DNA of 64,000 nucleotides from the NCBI GenBank assembly GCA_951799405.1, contig OX637350.1:10215852-10279851 (forward strand), in the 5' to 3' direction. Source of the DNA: Agapetus fuscipes (lineage: Eukaryota; Arthropoda; Insecta; Trichoptera; Glossosomatidae). Made by a program: the position numbers and the translations under genes. Positions 1-9,432 of this stretch are shown here, one piece after another (the stretch's first letter is position 1; every line of letters starts with the position of its first letter). The notes beneath the pieces are model-generated. The model was not told the origin of the DNA. It ran no database searches and was given only the letters and a program-made list of their open reading frames with translations.

Positions 1-332
1 TGTACCTAAGTTTGTTCTGGTATCGCGTGATGTTTATGAGAAGGTTCTTTATCCAGCTTTCAATGCAATATTTGTCCTCGATATTAAACATCTGGATTGA
101 GGATGCTTTGTTTATGTGATGGTAAAAAATAATAATAACAAATCATAATTTAGACTAGTTCACTAATTACTTTAGAAAACCTTTACCTTAATTAACTTCA
201 CATTATTGAACTCAACTAAGCCGCACACAAAGTGCAACTCCTTACTGTGTTGTCCTCGAAGGTATCGCGTAATACTGTTTATTTTTGCAGGCAAGAGGGC
301 TTGTGAGGGTTTCCCAGTTTCCGATATTTGAG

Positions 333-660
333 CTGACTTTTTTTGTATAGATTTCTTTGTAAGGTTTTGTTCTTTTATATATTTAAATGTAATTTTTTAT
401 TCATATTCCTTGACTTATAGGTTGGTATGAGGCTGACCACCCATACTGTAAAAAATGGTTCACTTTGCCAATGTCACCCCTGTTTCAGGGAAGGTCGGCA
501 AAAGTTGTGGGGCTTATGTTCATTTGAGGTTTGGATTTTATTTGTAAGTACACATTCAGCATTTGTAAGCGCGAACTACACTTGTTGGTTTGTGGGCTTA
601 CATCTGAGAGCTTTAAATGAATATATCCTTGCAACTTAGATTATAGATTATAGATTATAG
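333..660 (+). repeat. RTE-type LINE 3' end (family L) with TAGATTA tail
   Basis: From 333 the sequence matches the 3' untranslated part of the LINE at 48754-49295 almost base for base, through the hallmark TTCCTTGACTTATAGG at about 410 and a tail of repeated TTAGATTATAGA at 630-660. It therefore reaches further upstream than the minimal 245-bp unit and is a 5'-truncated LINE rather than a SINE. The 70-codon reading frame inside it is incidental. Confidence 0.85.
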
Positions 661-843
661 AGCCAATCAATATTGTGATGAAAAAATAAATTAACGTGTA
701 TAAATTAACCTACTAGTTTTGAAGTTTGCAAATAGGATGCGATCTTTTTTCCTGGTAATTAATATGAAACCTGATGTCCTAATTCTCCATACATCTGGAA
801 ACCATAACAAAAACTTACTAAATCCGTTGCTAACTATAGTCCA

Positions 844-1220
844 GTCGATATCTTAGTTGATAGAGTGCTTACATGCCGAGAACTCGGGTTCAAGTCCCAC
901 CGAGGGTGTCAGAAATGATTACCTTTTTCAGTGTTTATTTCAGCCTTTACAAGAAATGAGTGCCACCTTCCTCAGGAGCTGTAAAACCTCTCTTTCTACT
1001 GAGATAGTTGGCGTAAGGCTAGCTCTCTTACCTGTTAAAATAAATCAACATTTTTAAGCAGCAACTTTATCTACTTAGATTAACCACATACAATGCGAAA
1101 ACCCAGCATTATACCCGTTCCGTTTATACACTTTCTTTCGATGGACCACTCGCCACATGCGACCCCTTTGGGAAAACGCAGCAAGAAGTTCCACTACATG
1201 TGTAGCTAAGTAGTGTTTAT
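844..1220 (+). mobile_element. SINE-B copy, tRNA-headed, interrupted
   Basis: The head has an A-box-like 'TTAGTTGATAGAGTGC' and a B-box-like 'GGGTTCAAGTCCC' at tRNA spacing, followed by the same body as 15767-16115 ('GTGTCAGAAATGATT', 'CAAGAAATGAGT', 'TTGGCGTAAGGC'). About 95 bp of unrelated sequence (1050-1145) separates the body from its end ('CTCGCCACATGCGACCCC' to 'TGTGTAGCTAAG'), so a later insertion or rearrangement has split it. Confidence 0.75.
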
Positions 1221-1339
1221 TGAGGCTTTTCAAATGCATCACATTGCGTAGCTTTGTGAGCCGGGCACAATACGTCACAATGAAAAGCTTTTCACCCATT
1301 GACGCGCGCCATGTTGATTGTGTAGAGTTTGTAGTATTT

Positions 1340-1500
1340 GTCCCAGGTCAGGTCATTGTCTGGATCTGGTGGGCGGGGAGGTGGGCGGCGGCAACATGAG
1401 CCGGGGGGCGGAAGTGGGCGGGGGCGGGGGCGCGTGCCGCCCTTATCAGCTGCAATCATAAGCGGACGACATTGTTGTGTTTGGCGGGCACTGCTATTAC
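1340..1500. promoter_or_regulatory. GC-rich island with tandem GGGCGG boxes
   Basis: A sharp GC-rich island in AT-rich surroundings, with at least four GGGCGG/GGGCGGGG boxes on the plus strand (about 1370-1430) and then TTATCAGCTGCAATCATAAGC with GATA-like and E-box-like sites. It could be a CpG-type promoter or enhancer. No convincing first exon follows: the 84-codon frame over it (1338-1592) is low-complexity Gly/Arg from the G-runs and I do not accept it. A C9 run lies at 1643-1651. Confidence 0.35.
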
Positions 1501-1714
1501 GACGTTACACTTTTGACAATTATTATTTTTGCAATTCAATACGTGGTGATTATAGCGTTTTTGACACAATGAAGTACGCTGTGTTATTTTAAGGTCTTTA
1601 TCTGGATTGACGGTTGATATTTTTAGCACACTTTTAAAATCGTCCCCCCCCCGTGCTTGTTTGGCTTATTTAAAAATTGATTAAAATATGACCTTAAAAT
1701 GAAATTCTCTTTAG

Positions 1715-2100
1715 AATCACACACTGCAGAATCTGAGCAGACAAAAGTCACACTTGTATGTGACTATGGTCTTAGCAACTATATAATCTCTCTCTAATCT
1801 AAGTTGCAAAGATATACTACATTTGAGATTCATATTAAATGCTACAAGTTCGCGTTCAAACATGCCGCATATGGACTTACAAAATAAAAACGCAATATCA
1901 AATGAACATACCTATGCCCTGCAACTCTTGCCGACCTTCTCTGAAACAAGAACAAAGTGAACCATTTTTTTACAGTATGGGTGGTCAGCCTCATACCAAC
2001 CTATAAGTCAAGGAGCAATAAAAAATATGTGTTTGTCTTTTCTCTGGCAACCTGCCTTGAGACGTCACATATTTCTCTATGTCAATTCATTTGCGGACCT
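1715..2100. mobile_element. CRE-MITE split by a family L insertion
   Basis: The left half has GTCACACTTGTATGTGAC and GGTCTTAGCAAC; the right half has CTCTGGCAACCTG and GACGTCACA. Joined, they follow the order of the uninterrupted copy at 46158-46292. The family L copy at 1790-2014 sits between them and is therefore younger. Confidence 0.65.
1790..2014 (-). repeat. Family L unit, minus strand
   Basis: Complete short unit: tail TCTCTAATCTAAG at the left edge, the conserved middle (GTTCGCG, TGCCGCAT, GCAACTCTTGCCGACC) and the 5' boundary CTATAAGTCAAGGA at the right edge. It ends exactly where other short units end, not at a random truncation point. It lies inside a CRE-MITE. Confidence 0.85.
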
Positions 2101-3348
2101 CGTTCCCCAAACGGCTGTTAAAAAAAAAAGACATAGGTACCTACTATTGTCATAATTAGCTTTGACTTAGGCTTATGTGTTTTTAGTAGGTACCTGATAG
2201 ACTATTAATTAGAAGACTGGATACCCCTGTTAGTGACTTCACAGGTAAAAGTTCCACAGGTATCGATTAAGCAGGCGCCCGTTGGTATCTGGGGTCACCG
2301 CGGGTTCATTAGTTACCTGCTTAGGTATTTATAATAATGTTCTGTTCCACGTTTGAAGTTTTGAACTCTGAGAACTTGTTTTAATCGCCGTTGATTGGAT
2401 ACGTTTGGTGGAGGACGACCAATCCCGATGGGGGGAGGAGCTCATTTAGGGTTACCAACTTACAAAATGACAACCACAAAAAAAAATACCTATATGATCT
2501 GTACATCTAATCTAATCTAATCTAAGCTGCAAAGATATATATCATTTAAGATTTATATTAAATGCATTCCCACAAGCAGATATGTATAATTTCGCGCTAA
2601 CACATGCCGCATGTGGACCTACAATATAAAAACCCAATCTCAAATGAACATAAGCCTTACAACTCTTGCCGTCCTTCCCTGAAACAGGGGTGACATTGGC
2701 AAAGTGAACCAATTTTTTTACAGTATGGGTGGTCAGCCGCATAACAACCTATAAGTCAAGGAACATACATGACAAATTACATTTTTAAAAACAATAAAAT
2801 AACAATATATACATTGACATAAAAAACTAAATCACAAAACCAATTTTACTTTAACAAACCCCAGCCGCCAACATCACAGATCAACCGCCATTTCTTTCTA
2901 TCCTTACATACTTCTTTCATTTCCTCCAGAGTCATAACCTTCTTCATACAAGCTCTTCTTTTATTATGACTCTGGATATTCCATTCATTCGCAATTTCGG
3001 ATATTTGGTCCATCCATACCTTTCTCGGTCTTCCTCTACCACGACATCCATCTATTCTACCAACATATACTTTCTTCGTCAGTCTTTCCTCATTCATTCT
3101 CTCCATATGCCCTAACCATCTTAACAAACTTCTTTTAATCTTCACTTTCTCTTGCACCACATTCTTCTCTTACAAAATCATTCCTCACCCTGTCACTCCG
3201 TTTTTTCCCAATCATACTTCTTAGAAAGTCCATTTCAACAGTATGGACTTTACTAATTTCACTTTCATTCACCGTCCAGGCCTCGCTTCCATACATCAAG
3301 GTGGGTAAAAGTATGCCACTGCGTACCGCCAATCGAGCATTTTTAGAT

Positions 3349-3666
3349 TTTTTTTTTTTTTATTGTTATATAAATAAATAACACCTTATTAACTTTAAAA
3401 CACTGTTTATATTTCACAAAATTATCATAAATTTAAAAAATTAAATTTAGATTAACTACTAACGTTTTCGACCAATATGGTCATCCTCAGGTAGACCATA
3501 TTGGTCGAAAACGTTAGTAGTTAATGTAAATTTAATTTTTTAAATTTATGATGATTTTGTGAAATATAAACAGTGTTTTAAAGTTAATAAGGTGTTATTT
3601 ATTTATATAACAATAAAAAAAAAAATGAATTTTCACAGTGTTAATACACAAACCATAAAAAATATA
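3349..3666. mobile_element. Penelope-like inverted repeat with hammerhead-like core, 10-bp target duplication
   Basis: Two arms of about 130 bp (about 3359-3486 and 3497-3625) are near-perfect inverted copies meeting at a short centre near 3490. The block is flanked by direct repeats ATTTTTAGAT at 3339-3348 and 3667-3676, so it inserted as one unit into the LINE reading frame. The left arm, on the minus strand, carries CTGAGGATGACC, a loop, GGTCGAAAACG: a hammerhead-like core (3461-3490). The right arm stops just beyond its stem. Related arms occur at 10388-10530 and 55345-55470. Assignment to Penelope-like elements rests on this terminal-repeat style; no GIY-YIG or RT coding is present. Confidence 0.7.
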
Positions 3667-4206
3667 ATTTTTAGATATGTTTTGATTTTTGGCGATACAA
3701 GCTGTGGCACCCAGTACACACCTGCCCTTCATTACTCTTCTTTCAAATTCACCGGTCATTCTTCCATCTTTTTCAAACATACTTCCCAGGTATACAAACT
3801 CATTTAGGACATCAAAATTCATTCCATTAATTTTAAATTCATAATTCATACTTTCATCATCTCTTTCAAAAATCAATACTTTCGTCTTACTTGCATTCAA
3901 CTTCAGATGGTTACCTAACAAAGCTTCATTCAATCTAGAGAGCATTGTTTGCAATTCTACTGCTGAATCAGAAACAAGAACTGCATCATCTGCATACAGT
4001 AAAACACTCACTTTGCTCTCTCCTATCGTCAATCCACAATCATTAAGTCGAGCATCTCTGACACACTTGTCCATGACTATGTTAAATAGCCATGGACTCA
4101 TCACACATCCTTGCCTCACACCCTTATAAACTTCAAACCACTCACTATACTCACCATCAATACGAACATAGTTAAAGTAATTAAACATAAACGAGACTAT
4201 TCTTAG

Positions 4207-4441
4207 ACGTTTTAGTCGTCGCGGTCGGTTGAACCCACGCTTTGACAAACTAATGATGCATTTGTATGAAGACCTTTCAATCCAAGATGGCCGCAAGTGA
4301 ACAGTTGATTTGTCTTAATAGAAATATTACAAAATTCGGTAGGTAAGAATGACCGTGCTGATGAAACTTCCAGCTCAGGCAACATTAGTTTGTCAAAGCG
4401 TGGGTTCAACCGACGACTAAAAATAGCCCCGAAAGGGTTAA
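4207..4441. mobile_element. Palindromic DNA-transposon remnant, one end at TTAA (piggyBac-type?)
   Basis: Inverted ends of about 40 bp, TTTAGTCGTCG then GGTTGAACCCACGC at left and GCGTGGGTTCAACC then CGACGACTAAA at right, surround a core with 'TTCGGTAGGTAAGAATGACC'. The right end runs to CCGAAAGGGTTAA, which read inwards is TTAACCCTTTCGG, the form of a piggyBac end at a TTAA target. The left end lacks the matching TTAACCC, so the left terminus is lost or altered. The core recurs at 21560-21740. It splits the LINE reverse transcriptase. Confidence 0.55.
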
Positions 4442-4545
4442 TGTCTTATTCATTATCTTCCTCAGCCTTTCGCAATCTACTCTTGCAAATTTCTCCGTGC
4501 CTTGTAAGTCTGCAGGGATATATGGATATTTGAAAGATAAAACTG

Positions 4546-4626
4546 GTAATTGGTTTCTCAGACAAATGCTACGTTTTTAAAAAAAATAGTGAATCAGCAC
4601 TTATTCAGTTTTACCTTTAAGGTGGA
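4546..4626. repeat. MITE-C end fragment
   Basis: Contains GGTTTCTCAGACAAATG and ends in ATTCAGTTTTACCTTTAAGG, the right terminus of the family seen complete around the nest at 61457-61960. Only this end is present. Confidence 0.6.
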
Positions 4627-4797
4627 GATATATACAGTTATATAGATATTTTTTAATTTGACATTTCGATGTTTAGTTGGAGGGAGAAGTCACATCGTTT
4701 GCCAGACGGGTTGGTGTAAGCGTTAATTTAAGATGCATGTTTAAAAGTTCACTTTAAATACACATACATACTCGTACTTACTAGTCATACACTTGAA

Positions 4798-4935
4798 AAT
4801 GGACTCAGCAAAAATACCAAACAAGAATATTGTGACCTCACCAGGGTTTCTAGGGAAAATGGAAACTTATTTTTTATTGCTTGCTAAGGATCGTAGTGAC
4901 ATAAACATTTTACGTTTAGCCGCTGTGAAAATAAA
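4798..4935. mobile_element. CRE-MITE copy
   Basis: Begins ATGGACTCAGC, then TTGTGACCTCACC, GGTTTCTAGGGAAAATGG, GCTTGCTAAGGATCGTAGTGAC, in family order and without interruption. The CRE palindrome has decayed from TGACGTCA to TGACCTCA. Confidence 0.7.
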
Positions 4936-4944
4936 TTATTTAAA

Positions 4945-5037
4945 AAAATGGCGAACTTACATGTGCCTGCTTGTGGGCAAGCATAAAATATGGTCCTTAA
5001 AGTCCATACATTCTTGCAACTTAAATTATAGATTATA
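4945..5037 (+). repeat. Family L tail fragment
   Basis: GCGAACTTACATGTGCCTGC, GTGGGCAAGCAT and the terminal TTGCAACTTAAATTATAGATTATAG match the last 90 bp of family L. The 5' part is missing. Confidence 0.7.
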
Positions 5038-5923
5038 GTGTGGTGTTCATTGAACACTTTTTCTTAACACATTTTTTTTTTCATAAAATAACTACTTACA
5101 ATAATTTTCAAAAAAACAAAAATGTCTTCGTAGTTACTAGTTACACCATAGCTTATCAATAGACTCTTGGTTATATCCCCCAAGGTTCCGAATCAAAGTG
5201 AAATTACTTTTACTTTTTTCAATTTTGTGCAGACTTCATTCGTATGTAATATTATGTACCTACTTTGAGATATAAATTTTGTGCCAACCCTAGGAGCCTG
5301 AAAAATTTAATCAAAATAATAATTAAAACGCTCAGTGTTCTCATTGCCGCGATTGGTTCACCATGCTGTAATAATTTAATACTAATAAAAAAATGCTGAT
5401 TTTTTAATTAATAAAATATTAATAGACAAAATTAAAAATTAAAACAGAATTTATACCTGCCTACAGTTTTCCATTTCCAATATTATTGTCTATCCAAACG
5501 TGTTCCAAATTTGAAATCAAAGTCTCTCAGTGTATTTCAAATTTAGAATGAGAGAATGTTTTATGTAGGGTGCTGCCAATTGTGAGTGACAAATATAAAT
5601 TTCAATGGAAATGATAAATTTGAATTTGGAACAATTTTTGAGTGTTTATACCTACCCACTTTGATAATTTAATTAAACTAAATGTGCGAATTGTTTGGAG
5701 AAGTTACAAATGTATTTTTTTCTCTTAAAAAAAAGTTCAGTTTTTGTTTATTTATATTTTTTTGTGACGTCTACATATAAATGGTTTCAGTGTTAGTTAA
5801 GCCTTGGTTTATTTGAAAGTGTAAGATATCTACAGGTACTTTTGTATATTACATGTTTTGAATTTTTTCATGTGCCCGTAATAGTCAATTTTTAGAAAAG
5901 ATAAAAAGTGGTAAATCAATACT
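5038..5923. other. AT-rich spacer, no gene seen
   Basis: Long AT-rich stretch with poly-T/poly-A runs. Around 5300-5345 'AAAACGCTCAGTGTTCTCATTGCCGC' resembles a worn MITE-G fragment. A TATAAAT string at 5776 precedes the candidate exon at 5924, but its spacing to any start site cannot be fixed. Confidence 0.4.
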
Positions 5924-6016
5924 ATGAATTGTGCATACTACTCAAACAGTTACGGACAAAATGATCAGAATGGACAAACAAGGCAGAATGGAAGGATCGC
6001 GTCGACAAATTTTGAG
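5924..6016 (+). CDS. Candidate first coding exon (31 codons), gene unknown
   Basis: ATG at 5924 opens a 93-nt frame starting MNCAYYSNSYGQNDQNG and ending IASTNFE, immediately followed by GTAAATTC, an acceptable donor at 6017, in phase 0. The peptide is rich in Asn, Gln, Tyr and Ser and has no recognisable domain; such N-termini are common in insect transcription factors, but that is only suggestive. The frame stays open into the minisatellite downstream, so the ORF end is uninformative and the donor decides the boundary. No TATA/initiator pair is clear upstream. The segment at 11207 could continue it in phase. It may equally be chance open sequence. Confidence 0.3.
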
Positions 6017-6063
6017 GTAAATTCAAATTTGTTAACTTACCTAGATATTTCACAATATTTCAC

Positions 6064-6347
6064 ATGTGGATTACAAATGTATGACACATATGACTATACG
6101 AATGTGGATTACAAATGTATGACACATATGACTATACGAATGTGGATTACAAATGTATGACACATATGACTATACGAATGTGGATTACAAATGTATGACA
6201 CATATGACTATACGAATGTGGATTACAAATGTATGACACATATGACTATACGAATGTGGATTACAAATGTATGACACATATGACTATACGAATGTGGATT
6301 ACAAATGTATGACACATATGACTATACGAATGTGGATTACAAATATA
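6064..6347. repeat. 38-bp minisatellite, seven copies plus a partial
   Basis: Seven essentially identical units begin at 6064, 6102, 6140, 6178, 6216, 6254 and 6292, with a partial unit from 6330. Each unit is ATGTGGATTACAAATG, TATGACACATATG, ACTATACGA. The period is not a multiple of three, so it does not encode a protein repeat. It contains a CACATATG E-box-like word. The homogeneity implies recent expansion. Confidence 0.97.
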
Positions 6348-7224
6348 AGACCTTTTTTTTTTTCATTAACAATAAATTATCATCTTAATGTGATTCAAGT
6401 AGGTAGGTATGCACATTGAATCCGAAAAGATATCACTTATGAAATAGGTACTCAATTTAAAAAGCAATCAAAAGTCGTGCTTTCACCTTCAGTAAAAAAA
6501 AAAAATGCATTTCCAATAATTAGGGTATATTTGTATTCTACAGCGCTGTGAAATGTATGCAGTTGACAGTTATGTTAAATGCAGTACCTACATAGCTCTT
6601 AAGTATATTTTAAAACTACGTACATAATATTGTATTGGAGTCACGCCTCCTACTCCTGCCTCTATCCCGTCTAAGTGACATCACATCTTTTCCCAAAATC
6701 TTAATGTGCCGAGTTCATTCTCATTAAAATAGTCGAGCCTGACCCAGCGCATGTTTAATTTAATAGATATTGCTGGTTCGAGCTCTAGAATGATCTGTTA
6801 GACTAGAGGTGTAATAAGTGTCTATTAAGTCGCCACCTGTTTTTGAAAGGACAGAAATAAATTTGTAAATCACATTCCTCTTCTCAGGTTTACTTTAAAA
6901 GCAAAGAAGCAAGGGAAAAAAACAATTTATTTAGTGCAAGATTTCCATAATGGTTTTAAATACATTGAATGACTTTTTCTGACAGTTACATGAGCAACCA
7001 TTACATAAAGTGCGCACAACTTCATACCGGCATCTTCAATCAGTTGCCGCAAGAAATCTTAATTCCAAATAGACAGGTAGGGAAATTATTCTTTGATCTA
7101 TTAAGTAGGCAACACTTATTACATTCAAAAAGAGAACAAGAATCAGGCGGCCAACCAAACGAACAAAAAAAAAACACAATTTGAATTAAGAACTTAAAAG
7201 CAATTTGTGATTCTGTTTGAAGCA
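6348..7224. other. AT-rich spacer, no gene seen
   Basis: Begins with a T10 run, then unremarkable AT-rich DNA. The 71- and 63-codon frames at 6969-7231 overlap on opposite strands and have no coding bias or family resemblance. Confidence 0.4.
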
Positions 7225-7380
7225 GTGCCATCTATGTTTGGGCCTGTGCAGGCCTTTCCAGACATGGCGCCGAGCCGTAATTAGCGGTTCTGGGATAATT
7301 ACAGGCCTCGGAAGGGCGCTGGACCTTCGCGGGCCTTGCTGGGTCTCCCTGGGACCTTCTGGACCCGGTCCCGAGTGATA
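7225..7380. promoter_or_regulatory. GC-rich non-repetitive island with two TAATTA sites (enhancer-like)
   Basis: Abruptly GC-rich, not matching any repeat family in the window. It contains CCGTAATTAGCGG and GGGATAATTACAGG about 13 bp apart, both homeodomain-type cores, then GGGCGCTGGACC and repeated GGGCCTTG/GGGACC words. This is the look of an insect conserved non-coding element; conservation itself cannot be tested here. Confidence 0.35.
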
Positions 7381-7995
7381 AAAAACGGATATGATTGGAT
7401 TTTTACCGGTACGCTTGGATTGTGGAAAAAATGGCGTGTTACCAGATGTTCCAGTGAGCTGGATCTAGGCTGGTTTGAATGTAATTATTGTGTTGTGTAG
7501 GGACCATCATTAAATGTGTGGATAATGAGTGTTATTAATATTAATGATGTTTTATTTATTTACGTAACGGGATGGATTTGTACTTTTATAGCTTCTTCAT
7601 CTTATCCATAATCTTATCACATAGTTTTCATCAACTTTAACTTTTTTAATCTTGAGCCTTTATGCGAGGAAAATCAGCAGATGCAACGATCTGTGGATGC
7701 ATCATTTCAACATAATGTAGGTACCTACTTTAAATTTTCTTAAGGATATTCGTGACCAAAAATTATATACTTTTTAGAAGTTTAGAAAAGGGGAAATAAA
7801 AATTTAGGTGGTAAAAGACCGACCATCAAAAATTTACCCAGCCGTACAGCAACTGGGCTTAGCTTGAGAATTGTCGTTTACAATAGCAACTACCAAGTTC
7901 GCAGAGCGGTCTTTAGCACAAAAACTTCTCTTACCAAATTAACCATCGTAATATATTTTTACGGAATCTTCATGCTAATTAAAAACAAACACTTT
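7381..7995. other. Spacer, no gene seen
   Basis: AT-rich DNA with a GTAGGTACCTAC palindrome at about 7720. Nothing codes. Confidence 0.35.
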
Positions 7996-8128
7996 AAGGA
8001 CCGGTATTTTCAATGTTAGTATATCGACTTGATACTGAAAGAAAAAAACGCAACTATGACAATCTTATAGGTAGTTTTTTTTATCACTTGAAAGTCACAA
8101 TGTGCTACCGGTGAAAATACTGGGCCTT
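7996..8128. mobile_element. MITE-P palindromic element, 133 bp
   Basis: Ends AAGGACCGGTATTTTCAATG and, inverted, GTGAAAATACTGGGCCTT. The inner arms (TATCGACTTGATACTGA and TATCACTTGAAAGTCA) also pair, so the whole unit can fold into a hairpin. Same family as 34421-34552 and 62275-62408. Confidence 0.75.
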
Positions 8129-8383
8129 AGTGACAATAAAATAATTAAAGCACACTTTTAATTCATTTAGTAAAATTAAAAGCTTAGCGAATTATGCATG
8201 ATTATGACTTATAAATTTTGATAGTGGCAAAACCTCTCAATGTTATTTTTTTGTATGGCAACAGTTAATCCAATAATTACATGACTGATTACACCAATAT
8301 TATGCAATGCGCATGCGCAATGTGGCCACTCAAAATTTGAAAAATAATTATGGCCCATTTAAATAAAAATAAAAATATTTTTA

Positions 8384-8530
8384 CAGTACCCCAAGTGTAA
8401 AACTTTACGTTTAATCTCAACCATGCTGTTGTAATTAAAATTTATGAAAACTAAAACTATCACTAGAGGCGCTGTTTCAGTTGCATATATTTTTAGGTGC
8501 TTGAGTTTAAATGTAAAGTGTTCAGGCAAT
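8384..8530. mobile_element. MITE-G copy
   Basis: Contains TACCCCAAGTGTAAAAC, CTCAACCATGCTGTTG and AAACTATCACTAGAGGCGCTGTTTCAGTTGC in family order. Confidence 0.65.
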
Positions 8531-8559
8531 CTTGGTTCGTGTATAATTGATTGGAAGAC

Positions 8560-8900
8560 GGAAAAAACGTCGAAGTTAATTTCGATGATATAATAATCCT
8601 AGACGACTTGAAATTAAGGCTCCGCTCTGCAGAAAAGTAGTAGTACAAAATTTCAGTGTTAGATTCATTTTGAGTTTGACATCAACGTTAAGCGCAGTTG
8701 AAAATTTTCTTAAAGGGTCAGCTTCGTAGAGGAACTCATATCAAAAGTTCAGCATGAGATTAATTCACCTTGTGCCATTGACGCTGAACGTAATTAAATT
8801 GAATGTAGAATCATTTATACAGCAACAAAAGTATATCAGATTAATTTTGAGTGTAACATCGATGCTGGACGTAGGTACATAAGTTGAAAGTCTGCTTTAA
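8560..8900. repeat. Diverged repeated motif around 'TCAG...ACATCAACG'
   Basis: Three segments share an order of words: TCAGTGTTAGATTCATTTTG with GACATCAACGTTAAGC (about 8650), TCAGCATGAGATTAATTC with CATTGACGCTGAACG (about 8750) and TCAGATTAATTTTGAG with ACATCGATGCTGGACG (about 8840). They look like an old tandem array of about 100 bp; alignment is needed to settle it. Confidence 0.35.
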
Positions 8901-9183
8901 ATGTAGGTACTTTTTGTCAAGTTGGTCAAAAATGGCTTTTAATATTAAAAAATAAACTAAGAGAGACAAACAAAAAAATTGTGAACTATTTTAATCCTGC
9001 CGTTTTGAGAAAAGTTGATAACCTGTGTTGCTGTTCAATTGCAACGTCTGTAGGTATTGGCTAGCATTTGAGTTGTGTGTAGAAACGCTTGTCTGTTAAA
9101 TCTCCTTTTGTTTTTGTTTTTAAGAAATCCTGTGTGGAAGACTCCCTAGGTTCTAGAGACTCTAGGGGTCTATGACACTTGTT

Positions 9184-9432
9184 GTAGTGCTGCAGAGGTG
9201 TACGAGCTTGGTCGTCGCTACAATGCGCCAATACTCAAGCAAGACCCAGTTGCTGTAAGGCTGGAGGGACCTTTGGTGACCGGCCATTGGTAAAGGTGTA
9301 TGAATTTTTCAACCCAGCGAAGGGCAAATTTGAAAATATAAATGGGATATTTTTTGTGCTCCGCCGGGAATCGAACCCACAGCCTTCCCATTCAGAGTCC
9401 GCAGTGTTACCACTGAGCTACGGACCGGTCAA
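9184..9432 (-). mobile_element. SINE-A copy with well-preserved tRNA head
   Basis: On the minus strand the head (about 9428-9355) reads CCGTAGCTCAGTGGTAAC (A box) and GGGTTCGATTCCCGGCGGAG (B box) at tRNA spacing, followed by the body through CAACCCAGCGAAGGGC and CAAGACCCAGTTGCTG (given as plus strand). The nested copy at 56120-56640 has the same layout. It is a SINE head rather than a working tRNA gene: the acceptor stem is not closed and the body follows directly. Confidence 0.85.

Larger units (their letters stand above)
2506..4515 (-). mobile_element. Degraded RTE-type LINE, 5'-truncated, host to two insertions
   Basis: On the minus strand this runs from reverse-transcriptase coding (about 4515) through the C-terminal coding end (2846) to a 3' UTR that is itself the family L sequence (2765-2506), ending in (TCTAA)n. 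It is the copy that ties family L to a LINE. Two later elements interrupt it: an inverted Penelope-like piece with a 10-bp duplication (3349-3666) and a palindromic element at about 4207-4441. The endonuclease half is missing. Confidence 0.85.
2846..4515 (-). pseudogene. LINE ORF2 remnant: reverse transcriptase palm, thumb and C-terminal region
   Basis: Reading leftwards on the minus strand: KFARVDCERLRKIM (about 4510-4465, fingers/palm entry), then after the 4207-4441 insertion SEWFEVYKGVRQGCVMSPWL (about 4145-4085), VLLYADDAVLVSD with the catalytic YADD at about 3984-3996, LGNHLKLNASKTKVLIF and FVYLGSMFEKDGRM. After the 3349-3666 insertion come LAVRSGILLPTLMYGSEAW (about 3330-3275) and LLRWLGHMERM, RGRGRPRKVWMDQI and DRKKWRLICDVGG, with a stop near 2846. 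This motif order is that of RTE-clade reverse transcriptases. The protein would have copied LINE RNA onto nicked DNA. Besides the two insertions there is a frame change between the 3135-3332 and 2846-3160 segments, and no endonuclease, so it cannot be active. The C-terminal part reappears intact in frame at 48757-48925. Confidence 0.85.

Noticed and set aside
1338..1592. 84-codon Gly/Arg-rich ORF
   Set aside because: Translation of GC-box repeats running into AT-rich DNA; no splice or coding signal.
2846..4515. An active or domesticated reverse transcriptase
   Set aside because: The frame is broken by two insertions and a frame change, and the endonuclease half is absent.
5924..6160. Extension of the 5924 ORF through the 38-bp repeats
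   Set aside because: The period is not a multiple of three, so the protein would not be repetitive in one frame; only the part before the donor at 6017 is considered.
9355..9428. Second tRNA-like sequence (minus strand)
   Set aside because: Head of SINE-A; the same body follows at 19476, 24425 and 56120.
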